In this document: piece after piece, positions 8,165 through 15,103 of the stretch
How positions within the stretch are numbered: position 1 is the stretch's first letter
Layout: each line of letters begins with the position of its first letter
Made by a program: the position numbers and the translations under genes
Origin: Abditibacteriota bacterium
GTDB lineage: Bacteria > Armatimonadota > UBA5829
Reading direction: 5' to 3'
DNA: 17,030 nt
NCBI GenBank assembly: GCA_017958015.1
Contig: JAGDDM010000144.1
Location: 1 to 17,030 of the forward strand
Notes under the pieces: generated by a model
What the model saw: the letters and a program-made list of their open reading frames with translations, nothing else
Databases searched by the model: none
Told to the model about the DNA's origin: nothing

Positions 8165-8183
8165 GGAATCAAACCCTACGGAG
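8148..8183. promoter_or_regulatory. 12-bp perfect inverted repeat around the -10 box, covering the ribosome binding site
   Basis: CTCCGTAGGGTT (8148-8159) is perfectly complementary to AACCCTACGGAG (8172-8183), with a 12-base loop holding most of the -10 box. The right arm overlaps the Shine-Dalgarno GGAGG at 8180-8184. RNA reading in from the LRR gene would fold and hide that site. RNA starting at the internal promoter (about 8171) would lack the left arm and leave it free. It could instead be a repressor operator. There is no T-run, so it is not a typical terminator. Confidence 0.75.
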
Positions 8184-8192
8184 GTATCATCA

Positions 8193-9326
8193 ATGAAAAG
8201 AATCCTACTCACCCTCGCTCTCCTCGCCCTGTGCGTCGGAGTCCACGCGGACAAGGTTGTCTACTGCAACCACCCCGCTTTCGGTCTGTCACCCTACACC
8301 TGGCACCTGACAACCACCTTCAACACTCCCACGGCGGAAGCCCCCAACCCCGGCGCCTACATCAAAACGATTGTGTCCGGCACAACCTCGGTCAAACTCC
8401 GCCTTGACACTTCCGCCAACAAAGCCACCGGCCTTCGGACCAACGTCTACATTATGTACACCGTGGACGACGGCCCCTTCACAATCTACGAGCTCAGCGG
8501 CGCCGACGACATCGACGAAGTCACCCTGGCGGAAAACCTGGACAAATCAAAGGACCACAAGGTTGAGGTCTACTTCAAATCCGCAAGCCTTATCGGCCGC
8601 TGGGAAAGCTCCAAAACCCACCTGCGGGTGAAAGCCCTGGTTCTGGACGACGGCGGCGCGATTAAGCCCTTCCCCAAGCGGAGCAAGTACGCCATGATCT
8701 ACGGTGCTTCCGGCACCGAGGGCGTCGGCGCCGTGTCCAAGTTCATCACCTGGAACGACACCTCCACCTGCAACGCCGTCTACTCCTACCCCTCCATGCT
8801 CTTCGAGGCTCTGGACTGCGAATACGGCCAGATAGCCAGCGGCGGCTGGGGCATTTGGCAAAGGGAGATGCCCATTCCCCCCATGCACGAGAGTTGGAGC
8901 TATCTGTGGAAGGACGTGTCCCGGCTTAAAAACGGCAAGTTCAGCCCGAAACCGGACTACATCATCATCCACATGGGCGGCAACGACCGGCGGCTTTCGG
9001 ACAACAACTACAACATCGACATCATCACCCCCTATCTGAAGATTTTGAGAGAGATGCGCGCCGCCGCCCCCGACTCGATTATATTCTGCACAGTCTCCGT
9101 CACCGGCGCCCACAGAGAGAACATCCGCAAGGTTGTGGAGAAGTTCAATGACAAGCGGGTTGTGTTCATAGACGTCCCCAGCGTCAACTGCAAGGTTCCC
9201 GCCGGTGAATCCCGACCCACCTCCGTCACCTACGACGCGTGGCACCCGGATGTCTACGGCAACGGCATCATCGCCGCCTGCCTCACGGCGGAGATACAAA
9301 AGGCCATCGACAAACTCGAAAAGTAA
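8193..9326 (+). CDS. Secreted SGNH/GDSL-family hydrolase (probable carbohydrate esterase)
   Basis: A 377-residue exported protein. The ATG at 8193 has GGAGG eight bases upstream and opens a clear signal peptide (MKRILLTLALLALCVGVHA, cleaved before DK). Residues 20-160 look like a beta-rich domain, and 165-377 the SGNH hydrolase fold. The nucleophile block is YGASGTEG with Ser173, where GDS is usual; block II glycine is in ASGGWG; block III is GGND (Asn264); block V is DAWHP (Asp348, His351). An N-terminal beta domain before an SGNH domain recalls carbohydrate esterase family 2 and related deacetylating esterases. The neighbour three bases downstream is a secreted glycosidase-like protein, supporting a glycan substrate. 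The catalytic Ser, Gly, Asn, Asp and His are all present. The fold call is strong; the substrate is inferred. Confidence 0.85.
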   Translation: MKRILLTLALLALCVGVHADKVVYCNHPAFGLSPYTWHLTTTFNTPTAEAPNPGAYIKTIVSGTTSVKLRLDTSANKATGLRTNVYIMYTVDDGPFTIYELSGADDIDEVTLAENLDKSKDHKVEVYFKSASLIGRWESSKTHLRVKALVLDDGGAIKPFPKRSKYAMIYGASGTEGVGAVSKFITWNDTSTCNAVYSYPSMLFEALDCEYGQIASGGWGIWQREMPIPPMHESWSYLWKDVSRLKNGKFSPKPDYIIIHMGGNDRRLSDNNYNIDIITPYLKILREMRAAAPDSIIFCTVSVTGAHRENIRKVVEKFNDKRVVFIDVPSVNCKVPAGESRPTSVTYDAWHPDVYGNGIIAACLTAEIQKAIDKLEK

Positions 9327-9329
9327 ATC

Positions 9330-10799
9330 ATGAAAAAGATTCTTGTTCCGCTCCTCATATTGCTCTCCGCCGCCGCCTATTGCGTCGACTTTAAGACCGA
9401 TAAACCCGGCAACCTCTACGTTTCCGGAGACGATATGAGGGCGGAGTTCATATCCGACACCGCCGCGCCGTGGTCCGTAACTTTCCGTGATTCCTTCGGC
9501 AACGCGATAGGTCGCAAAGACGGCAAATCTTCGGAAAAGTTCGCTCTTAAACTGCCCAAAGTCATGGGCTGTGTACGAATCGAATGGAGCCACGGCGGAG
9601 ACAGCGGCGCCGTCTACTACGGTCTTATCCCGGACAACTCCGCCCTCTTCGGCAAGCCCGGCTCCCCCTTCGGCGTCAACACCCACTTCAATCAGGGCTG
9701 GGACCTCGCCCTCGGCGAAACCGCCCGCCGAGCGGGAATCACTTGGATTCGGGATGGGGAAGCCAACCCGGACGACAGGGGTGTGGCGGCGGCGAAAAAG
9801 TACGGACTGCGGTATATGCCCTGCTTCACCTTCTCCGTGGTCAACACCCTGCCCTCAATTATCGAAAAAACGAAGAAGGGCGACACCGACTTCGCCGAAG
9901 AGATTGATTTCTTCGTTAAATTCGCCGAGAAGTACGGAGATTTCGTCACCGTCTACGACATCTGCAACGAGCCCAACAACACCCCTTGGACAAACCTGGG
10001 CGGCGATTGGAGCGGCGGGCCCTGGCTGGACGTGTTTTGCAAGTGGGGAGCCCAGGTTGCCGCCGCCATCCGCAAAGTCGATTCCGACGCGGAAATAATG
10101 TGGGAAGACATCGATATCGGCCACCTCTGGGCGAAGCAAATGGCGGAAAACGGAATCACAACCGAAGCGGACATTATCGCCGCCCACCCCTACAATCTCC
10201 ACAGGGAAAACCCGCTGCCGGAGAATCAGGGCTTCGACAAAGACAACGACGAACTGCGAAAGCTCATGGCGGAAAAAGGCCTAAAGTGGCGCCTCATGGA
10301 CGGGGAAGTGGGCTACTCATCCTACGAGGTGAACGAAAGCAACAAAGACCACCACTACACTCCCTGCTCCCCCCTGCTGCAGGCATCCTGGCTGGCCCGC
10401 ATGTATATCACCCACCTGTCAAACGGCGTGGAGCGGGTGTTTTGGTACGATTTGAAGTGCGACGGCGCCGACCCCCACGAGCCGGAACACAACTTCGGAC
10501 TCATACGCCACGACGGCACCCCCAAGCCGGCGATTTGCGCCTACGCCAACCTTATAAATATCCTTGAGGGCTGCCGGTGGACCGGGTTCAGGGACGGGAT
10601 ATACACCTTTGTAAGCCGGGAGGGCAAAAAGTGCGCCGCCGCCTGGGTACCGACAGGCACCGGCACAGCCTCCGTCAAAACCGACGCCCGCAAAGCGACC
10701 CTCATCGACCTCTTCGGCAACAGGCGCACCGTGAAACCGGTTAAGGGCGAACTTAAACTCACCCTCACCGAGTCGCCCGTATACCTCATCGGACTTTGA
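9330..10799 (+). CDS. Secreted clan GH-A glycoside hydrolase-like protein (GH39/GH5-like TIM barrel)
   Basis: A 489-residue protein with a signal peptide (MKKILVPLLILLSAAAYC, cleavage near residues 16-18), a beta-rich N-terminal domain to about residue 110, a TIM barrel from GVNTHFN (115) to about 410, and a C-terminal beta domain. The pattern fits clan GH-A: an asparagine-glutamate pair at the end of one strand (CNEP, acid/base Glu214) and a second glutamate at the end of a later strand (LMDGEVGY, nucleophile Glu326), 112 residues apart. The early barrel (HFNQGWD, then AGITWIRD) recalls GH39-type proteins such as PslG, an exopolysaccharide endoglycosidase; that likeness is from memory and not certain. 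It follows the SGNH gene by three bases with a weak ribosome binding site, so translation is probably coupled. A strong terminator follows. Confidence 0.82.
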   Translation: MKKILVPLLILLSAAAYCVDFKTDKPGNLYVSGDDMRAEFISDTAAPWSVTFRDSFGNAIGRKDGKSSEKFALKLPKVMGCVRIEWSHGGDSGAVYYGLIPDNSALFGKPGSPFGVNTHFNQGWDLALGETARRAGITWIRDGEANPDDRGVAAAKKYGLRYMPCFTFSVVNTLPSIIEKTKKGDTDFAEEIDFFVKFAEKYGDFVTVYDICNEPNNTPWTNLGGDWSGGPWLDVFCKWGAQVAAAIRKVDSDAEIMWEDIDIGHLWAKQMAENGITTEADIIAAHPYNLHRENPLPENQGFDKDNDELRKLMAEKGLKWRLMDGEVGYSSYEVNESNKDHHYTPCSPLLQASWLARMYITHLSNGVERVFWYDLKCDGADPHEPEHNFGLIRHDGTPKPAICAYANLINILEGCRWTGFRDGIYTFVSREGKKCAAAWVPTGTGTASVKTDARKATLIDLFGNRRTVKPVKGELKLTLTESPVYLIGL

Positions 10800-10806
10800 G
10801 ACAAAA

Positions 10807-10844
10807 AATCCCGACCGCCAAACGACGGTCGGGATTATTTTTTC
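10807..10844. terminator. Bidirectional intrinsic terminator between convergent genes
   Basis: AATCCCGACCG (10807-10817) pairs with CGGTCGGGATT (10826-10836) across an eight-base loop. It is followed by ATTTTTTT on the plus strand; on the minus strand the same stem is followed by a T-run from the A-run at 10803-10808. It ends the glycosidase gene on the plus strand and is positioned to end the deacetylase-like gene on the minus strand, whose stop is at 10915. No other stem with a T-run is seen between the two genes. Confidence 0.9.
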
Positions 10845-10914
10845 GGGTTTACTTCTTCTTCGGCGCTATCCGCGCTCCGCTATGACAAAGGCAACGCGCC
10901 GTAAGATTTCAGCC

Positions 10915-12885
10915 TTATATCGGATTGATTTCGATATCGGCGATATCCAAGGTTGAGTTTCTCAAAACCCGCACCATAACCGCGGTGAAGCCGTTGCTCC
11001 AGGCGGGCACGGTAAAGAGATATCTCACGGTGGTCCATTCGCCGCTTCCCAGCTGCGGGAATCTGTATTTATACACGTTGGAAGTTATCAAATCCAACAG
11101 TGTTCTGGAGGGGTTCATGCTGTCCTCCGCCTGTATCCTTATGCCCACGCTCTGATTGGTCGCGGCGGTGGTTCTCATTTTGAGGACCACCTGGTAGGAT
11201 CTGCCGGGGGTAAGCTGCTGTTTGAAATAGGCGTAGGGACTTCCGCTTGCGGACTTGGTGAGCACGAGACACTTTTCGCCGTCGACGGTCCCGGCTGTCA
11301 CGGTGCCGTTGCCGTCGCCTCTGAACATGTAGGGAACGTTGATGCCGTAGTGGTTGTAGGAACTCAGGTTCGCCCCGTCCTCAAAATCCGTGAAGTCGTA
11401 CTTCACCATGGGCTTGTACACGGGACCCTGCTCACCCATAAGCAAATTATACACATTCACCGGCTGCAGTATGCCCTCTTCGTCCCGCAGATACTCGATG
11501 GCGTCCGCAAGGGCTTTCAGCTTGACCGCGGCGTTCTTGGGGTTGTTGGTGCTGTAAGGCTTGTGGAACAGAATGTTTATCCGCATTCCGATTTTGGCGA
11601 AGCCTCTCAAAAACTTCACGCACTCCTCTTTCGTGTCCGGAAGATAGGAGGAGTTAATCGTCTGAGAAAAATATCTGTTCTCCGCGTTTCTCACGGCGTA
11701 GGGCCAGGCGGCGTAGGCTCTGGAGTACATGTGGGATTTCTTGATAATCGAAGCGGTGAGGGAGTTCTCCGCCAGGGATTTATTGTTTATGTTTCCGTTC
11801 GCGGTGGTCCATCCGCCGGGCTGGGTAAAACCGTAGATTTTCAGTCCGATGGTTTTGGTATAGGTGCCGAAACCGTTATCCGTGTGGGACTCCAAATCGG
11901 TCTTGTTGCCCACTATGGCATTGAAGGCCTGTTCATAGGTGGTGGGCTCGACTTCGTGGGAAGCGGAATGGTTGGCAATCTCGCAGCCGTATTCCCAGCT
12001 GAGCTCTTTGAGCTGCTCCCAGGTAAAGTAGCCGGCACTTCCGGTGTGATAGGCGCACACGGAATGGGTGATGGGAATGCCCTTGGAATAAAAATACTCC
12101 TGGGGCGACAGACCGCCGAACACATTCGCCTTGTCCTGAGCGGCGTCCAGCCACTCGCCGTACCCGTCATCCGCGCTTACGGCCACAAGACCTTCGGTGT
12201 AGGGGAGGAAAAATCTCTCCGCCGGCACGGTGTCGGAGTCGGAGAGTCCGGACCCGGAGGCGCTCGCGGAGGCTTCGCGGAGGCCCGCGGCGCCGGAGTT
12301 CTTATCCGAGGATTCCGCCGCGGAGGTCTTCGTCACGGTTATGCCGCTCAGATAAAAGAATCCGTCGGCGCCGGAAACATCTTCGTATCTCAGTCCGCCG
12401 AAATCGAAATCGATATATTCCGCCTGCGCTTTTTCCCCCAACTCGCCCTTATACACGAAACGGGCGGAGTAGCGACCGCCGCCCAAGGCGGAAAAGTCGG
12501 AAGCGGTAAAGCGGTGAACGACTCCGCTCCAGCCGGAGACGAAGTCGGAGGCGAGGTCGTAATATCCCAGCGTCACAACGGTGTTCGCCGGTATTCCGTC
12601 CGTGTTCGGGAGCGTGAAGGACAAAACCACGGCGTCGCCGCTCTTCAAGGCGTTGTCGCCCACAAACCAATCGTATTTCTGTCTCAGCGCGCCCACAACC
12701 GAATATCCGCCGTCGGCGGGGGAAACGGTGACGCCGTGCTTGTCGCCGCTTATAATCTTCGAGGGCGAATATCCGCCGTCCCTTACCGTCCACATATCCG
12801 CGGAACAAACCGAGCACAGAATCAGCGCGAACAGCGCGGCGGCGAAAAGCGTTTTCGGGTATCGCGTACATATATTATTAATCAT
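10915..12885 (-). CDS. Secreted polysaccharide deacetylase-like protein (NodB/CE4 type) with flanking beta-rich domains
   Basis: A 656-residue exported protein. I chose the ATG at 12885 because GGAG lies eight bases upstream and it starts a good signal peptide (cleavage after about Ala29). An ATG at 12927 would put a charged leader before it. Order of parts: beta-rich domain (30-186); Ser/Ala/Gly linker (187-220); NodB-like catalytic domain with SADDG (Asp239, Asp240; usually TFDDG), HSASH (metal ligands His306 and His310) and a later FHKPY; then a C-terminal beta domain (about 493-656) resembling carbohydrate-binding jelly rolls. CE4 enzymes remove N- or O-acetyl groups from chitin, peptidoglycan or exopolysaccharide using a metal held by Asp-His-His, all present here. 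It converges on the esterase-glycosidase operon and diverges from the YfhO gene. The substrate is unknown; the beta domains suggest binding to an insoluble or surface glycan. Confidence 0.83.
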   Translation of the reverse strand: MINNICTRYPKTLFAAALFALILCSVCSADMWTVRDGGYSPSKIISGDKHGVTVSPADGGYSVVGALRQKYDWFVGDNALKSGDAVVLSFTLPNTDGIPANTVVTLGYYDLASDFVSGWSGVVHRFTASDFSALGGGRYSARFVYKGELGEKAQAEYIDFDFGGLRYEDVSGADGFFYLSGITVTKTSAAESSDKNSGAAGLREASASASGSGLSDSDTVPAERFFLPYTEGLVAVSADDGYGEWLDAAQDKANVFGGLSPQEYFYSKGIPITHSVCAYHTGSAGYFTWEQLKELSWEYGCEIANHSASHEVEPTTYEQAFNAIVGNKTDLESHTDNGFGTYTKTIGLKIYGFTQPGGWTTANGNINNKSLAENSLTASIIKKSHMYSRAYAAWPYAVRNAENRYFSQTINSSYLPDTKEECVKFLRGFAKIGMRINILFHKPYSTNNPKNAAVKLKALADAIEYLRDEEGILQPVNVYNLLMGEQGPVYKPMVKYDFTDFEDGANLSSYNHYGINVPYMFRGDGNGTVTAGTVDGEKCLVLTKSASGSPYAYFKQQLTPGRSYQVVLKMRTTAATNQSVGIRIQAEDSMNPSRTLLDLITSNVYKYRFPQLGSGEWTTVRYLFTVPAWSNGFTAVMVRVLRNSTLDIADIEINPI

Positions 12886-12894
12886 TTCGATATC

Positions 12895-12960
12895 TCCGGA
12901 ATCTCGGCCGGAAGCCGTGAAATACACCCCGCGCCGCGAAAACCGACAACACCGGTTTCG
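12895..12960 (-). promoter_or_regulatory. Leader hairpins of the deacetylase-like mRNA
   Basis: Two small stems lie in the roughly 95-base leader. An 8-bp stem with one bulged base pairs 12937-12945 with 12953-12960 (ACCG/CGGT core). A 5-bp stem pairs 12895-12899 with 12908-12912 and covers part of the GGAG ribosome binding site (12894-12897). Neither is followed by a T-run. They could tune translation, but both are short. Confidence 0.3.
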
Positions 12961-12987
12961 ACTTTTTTATATCCGCGAGGATAAGCA

Positions 12988-13016
12988 AGTATATCAAACA
13001 AAAAAGAAATCGTCAA
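12988..13016 (-). promoter_or_regulatory. Promoter of the deacetylase-like gene (TTGACG-17 bp-TATACT)
   Basis: On the minus strand TTGACG (13011-13016) and TATACT (12988-12993) are spaced by 17 bases, close to the sigma-70 consensus. The predicted start is near 12981, leaving a leader of about 95 bases before the ATG at 12885. It is divergent from the YfhO promoter, whose -35 begins about 60 bases away. The hexamers differ from the TTGATT/TAAAAT pair of the three plus-strand promoters. Confidence 0.7.
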
Positions 13017-13076
13017 GTTACGGACACGGTCGCTTTAACCTCCCCGGCGCCGTACCGACAATTATCACACCCCGTA

Positions 13077-13105
13077 TTGATTATTCCATCGGAATGGGTT
13101 AAAAT
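13077..13105 (+). promoter_or_regulatory. Promoter of the YfhO-GT-C operon (TTGATT-17 bp-TAAAAT), predicted leaderless
   Basis: TTGATT is at 13077-13082 and TAAAAT at 13100-13105, with a 17-base spacer and the same hexamers as at 7187 and 8136. The spacer holds a short palindrome (ATTCC atc GGAAT, 13083-13095) that could be an operator. Only six bases separate the -10 box from the ATG at 13112, so the expected transcription start coincides with the start codon. Confidence 0.8.
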
Positions 13106-13111
13106 AGTGGT

Positions 13112-15103
13112 ATGATGCGAAAATACATTCCTTATATACTCTTTTTAATACTCGTCCTCATATTTCTCCGGGAGCCCATCTTCAAGGGCAAAGCCCTTTT
13201 GCCCGGCGACGACCTGGCATACATGACTCCCGGAAGAGAATCGGTTATACCCTTTCAGTGGAACCCCCTTCGGTTCGACGCCATATCCCAGTTTTACCCG
13301 TGGCGGGTGCATCTGGGCCGGTGCCTGCGCGCGGGAAAACTGCCGGAGGTGAACCCGTACCAATTCAACGGCACCCCCTTCATCGCCAACGGACAGTCGG
13401 CGGTGTTCTATCCCCCGAACCTTATCTTCATAATGAAGGACACCGTAACCGCCTTCACGATTTTCGCGGCGCTCCACCTTTTCGCGGCGCTGTGCTTCAC
13501 TTTTTGGTTCGCCCTGTCTCTGGGCATGTCCCGAAAGGGGGCCTTCGTATCCTCGGTGGTCTTTGCCTTCGGGGCCTTCATGATTATGTGGCTTGAGCTG
13601 CCCACCTTCATATCCGCGGCGGTGTGGCTGCCCATGACTTTGTTCCTCACAACGAAATATTTCGACACTAAAAACCTCGGCATGGCCATGCTGGCCGGCT
13701 GCTCCCTGGCCCTGGCGTTCCTTGCCGGACATTTGCAGATAGCTTTCTACGTATCCCTCGGCGCCGGGCTTTGGTTCCTTTACAAAATCTTCGAGTCCCG
13801 CAACGCCAAGGCTTTCCTCGGCCTCGCTCTGTTCGTCCTTGTCTCACTGTGCGTTGCCTCGCCCCAGATTGTACCCTCACTGGCGTTTTCGAAGCTCTCC
13901 CACCGGGTGCGGACCGCGGACAAGGCGGGTTACGAATCCTTCATCGCCAACCGGGTGGAGCCTTTCCGCTACATAACCGCTTTCTGCCCCTACTTCTACG
14001 GCTCCACATCCCTGTACGACTATTGTCTTTTGGGGCCCATAGGCAAAAAGATGTCCTCCGCCGCCGACGAGATGGAGGACGGCATGTACTGCGGCATTCC
14101 CGCCGTATTCCTGGCCGTCTTTGCCTGTTTCACGCTGCGGAAATCGAAAAACGCCCGCTTCTTCGCCGCTCTGTTCGCCCTGTCCCTGCTTATGGCCTCC
14201 GGCACTTTTCTGAACGCGCCCTTCTACTATCTGGTGCCCGGCTTCTCGGCTCTGGGCGGTCCCAACAGAATACTCCTTCTGTGGACATTCTCCCTGGCGG
14301 TTCTCGCGGGCTTCGGTTTCGACGAATGGTCATTGGGCAATAACTTCAAAAAGGGTCTGAAGGTCTGCGGCATCACCACGGTGATCCTATTGCTCACCCT
14401 GTTCATCGCCAACATTTTCTGCTTCAAAGAAGGCATCAGTCCCATGGGGAGCCACCCATCGATCATCTTCCAACTGTATATTTCGACATTCCTTATGACG
14501 GCACTCACTATGTGCCTCCGCGACTTCAGCAAATTCACCGCGGTTTTCCTGATCATCCTGACTATCGCCGATCTCCACGCTATCGGTTTCTACGCGAACC
14601 CCACCTGCGACAGACGCAGAGTCTTTCCGGAGACGGAGCTGGTTAAGGTTCTGAAGCGGGAGATGAAACCCGGAGACGTTATGGCGGTGATAAATCCCCA
14701 ATGGAGTCTTTTCAAAACACCCTCGGCGATTCTGCCGGGCAACTCGGCCACGGTGTACGGTCTTCACGACGCCGGAGGCTACGACTCACTCTACCTCCGC
14801 TCCTACAAGGACCTGACCTGCGAACTCTGCGGCGAGGACACATCGCCGGCGGAGAACGGGAATATGCTTACCTTTAAGAATTTCACTCCGGAGATGAGCA
14901 AAATCGCCAATATAATCGTAAGTATAAGACCGGTGAAAGGCGGCGTTCTCGTGGGCAGCGCGAACGGCGTCAACGTGTTCCGTCTGCCCGGAAAACCGGA
15001 AAAGCAAAAACTCCCCAAACTGCCCTCACCGAAGCCCTATCTCGTTCTCGCGGGACTTGCCGCGGCCGCCTCCGTGGGCTGCGCCCTGAGAGGTAGGAAA
15101 TGA
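13112..15103 (+). CDS. YfhO-family multi-spanning membrane protein (GT-C-like)
   Basis: A 663-residue integral membrane protein with about a dozen hydrophobic segments, starting with a helix at residues 6-20 and ending with one near 640-655. The first external loop carries the YfhO-type pattern GDD-LAYMTP, then NPLRFDAISQFYPWR, GKLPEVNPYQFNGTPF, and ANGQSAVFYPPNL. YfhO proteins belong to the broad GT-C class of lipid-linked sugar transferases; in Bacillus subtilis YfhO is linked to lipoteichoic acid glycosylation. A soluble stretch (about 505-635) precedes the final helix. The start is ATG 13112, or the adjacent ATG 13115, with no Shine-Dalgarno, consistent with a leaderless mRNA. It overlaps the next membrane protein by 4 bases (ATGA). 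The sugar and acceptor are unknown. Confidence 0.85.
   Translation: MMRKYIPYILFLILVLIFLREPIFKGKALLPGDDLAYMTPGRESVIPFQWNPLRFDAISQFYPWRVHLGRCLRAGKLPEVNPYQFNGTPFIANGQSAVFYPPNLIFIMKDTVTAFTIFAALHLFAALCFTFWFALSLGMSRKGAFVSSVVFAFGAFMIMWLELPTFISAAVWLPMTLFLTTKYFDTKNLGMAMLAGCSLALAFLAGHLQIAFYVSLGAGLWFLYKIFESRNAKAFLGLALFVLVSLCVASPQIVPSLAFSKLSHRVRTADKAGYESFIANRVEPFRYITAFCPYFYGSTSLYDYCLLGPIGKKMSSAADEMEDGMYCGIPAVFLAVFACFTLRKSKNARFFAALFALSLLMASGTFLNAPFYYLVPGFSALGGPNRILLLWTFSLAVLAGFGFDEWSLGNNFKKGLKVCGITTVILLLTLFIANIFCFKEGISPMGSHPSIIFQLYISTFLMTALTMCLRDFSKFTAVFLIILTIADLHAIGFYANPTCDRRRVFPETELVKVLKREMKPGDVMAVINPQWSLFKTPSAILPGNSATVYGLHDAGGYDSLYLRSYKDLTCELCGEDTSPAENGNMLTFKNFTPEMSKIANIIVSIRPVKGGVLVGSANGVNVFRLPGKPEKQKLPKLPSPKPYLVLAGLAAAASVGCALRGRK

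Noticed and set aside
9381..9386. Possible lipobox cysteine at the end of the glycosidase signal peptide
   Set aside because: The residues before Cys18 (AAAY) do not match a lipobox, since Tyr precedes the Cys. A type I signal peptide is more likely.
11350..12984. Long plus-strand open frame opposite the deacetylase-like gene
   Set aside because: The minus strand has a signal peptide, catalytic motifs, a ribosome binding site and a promoter. The plus frame has none of these.
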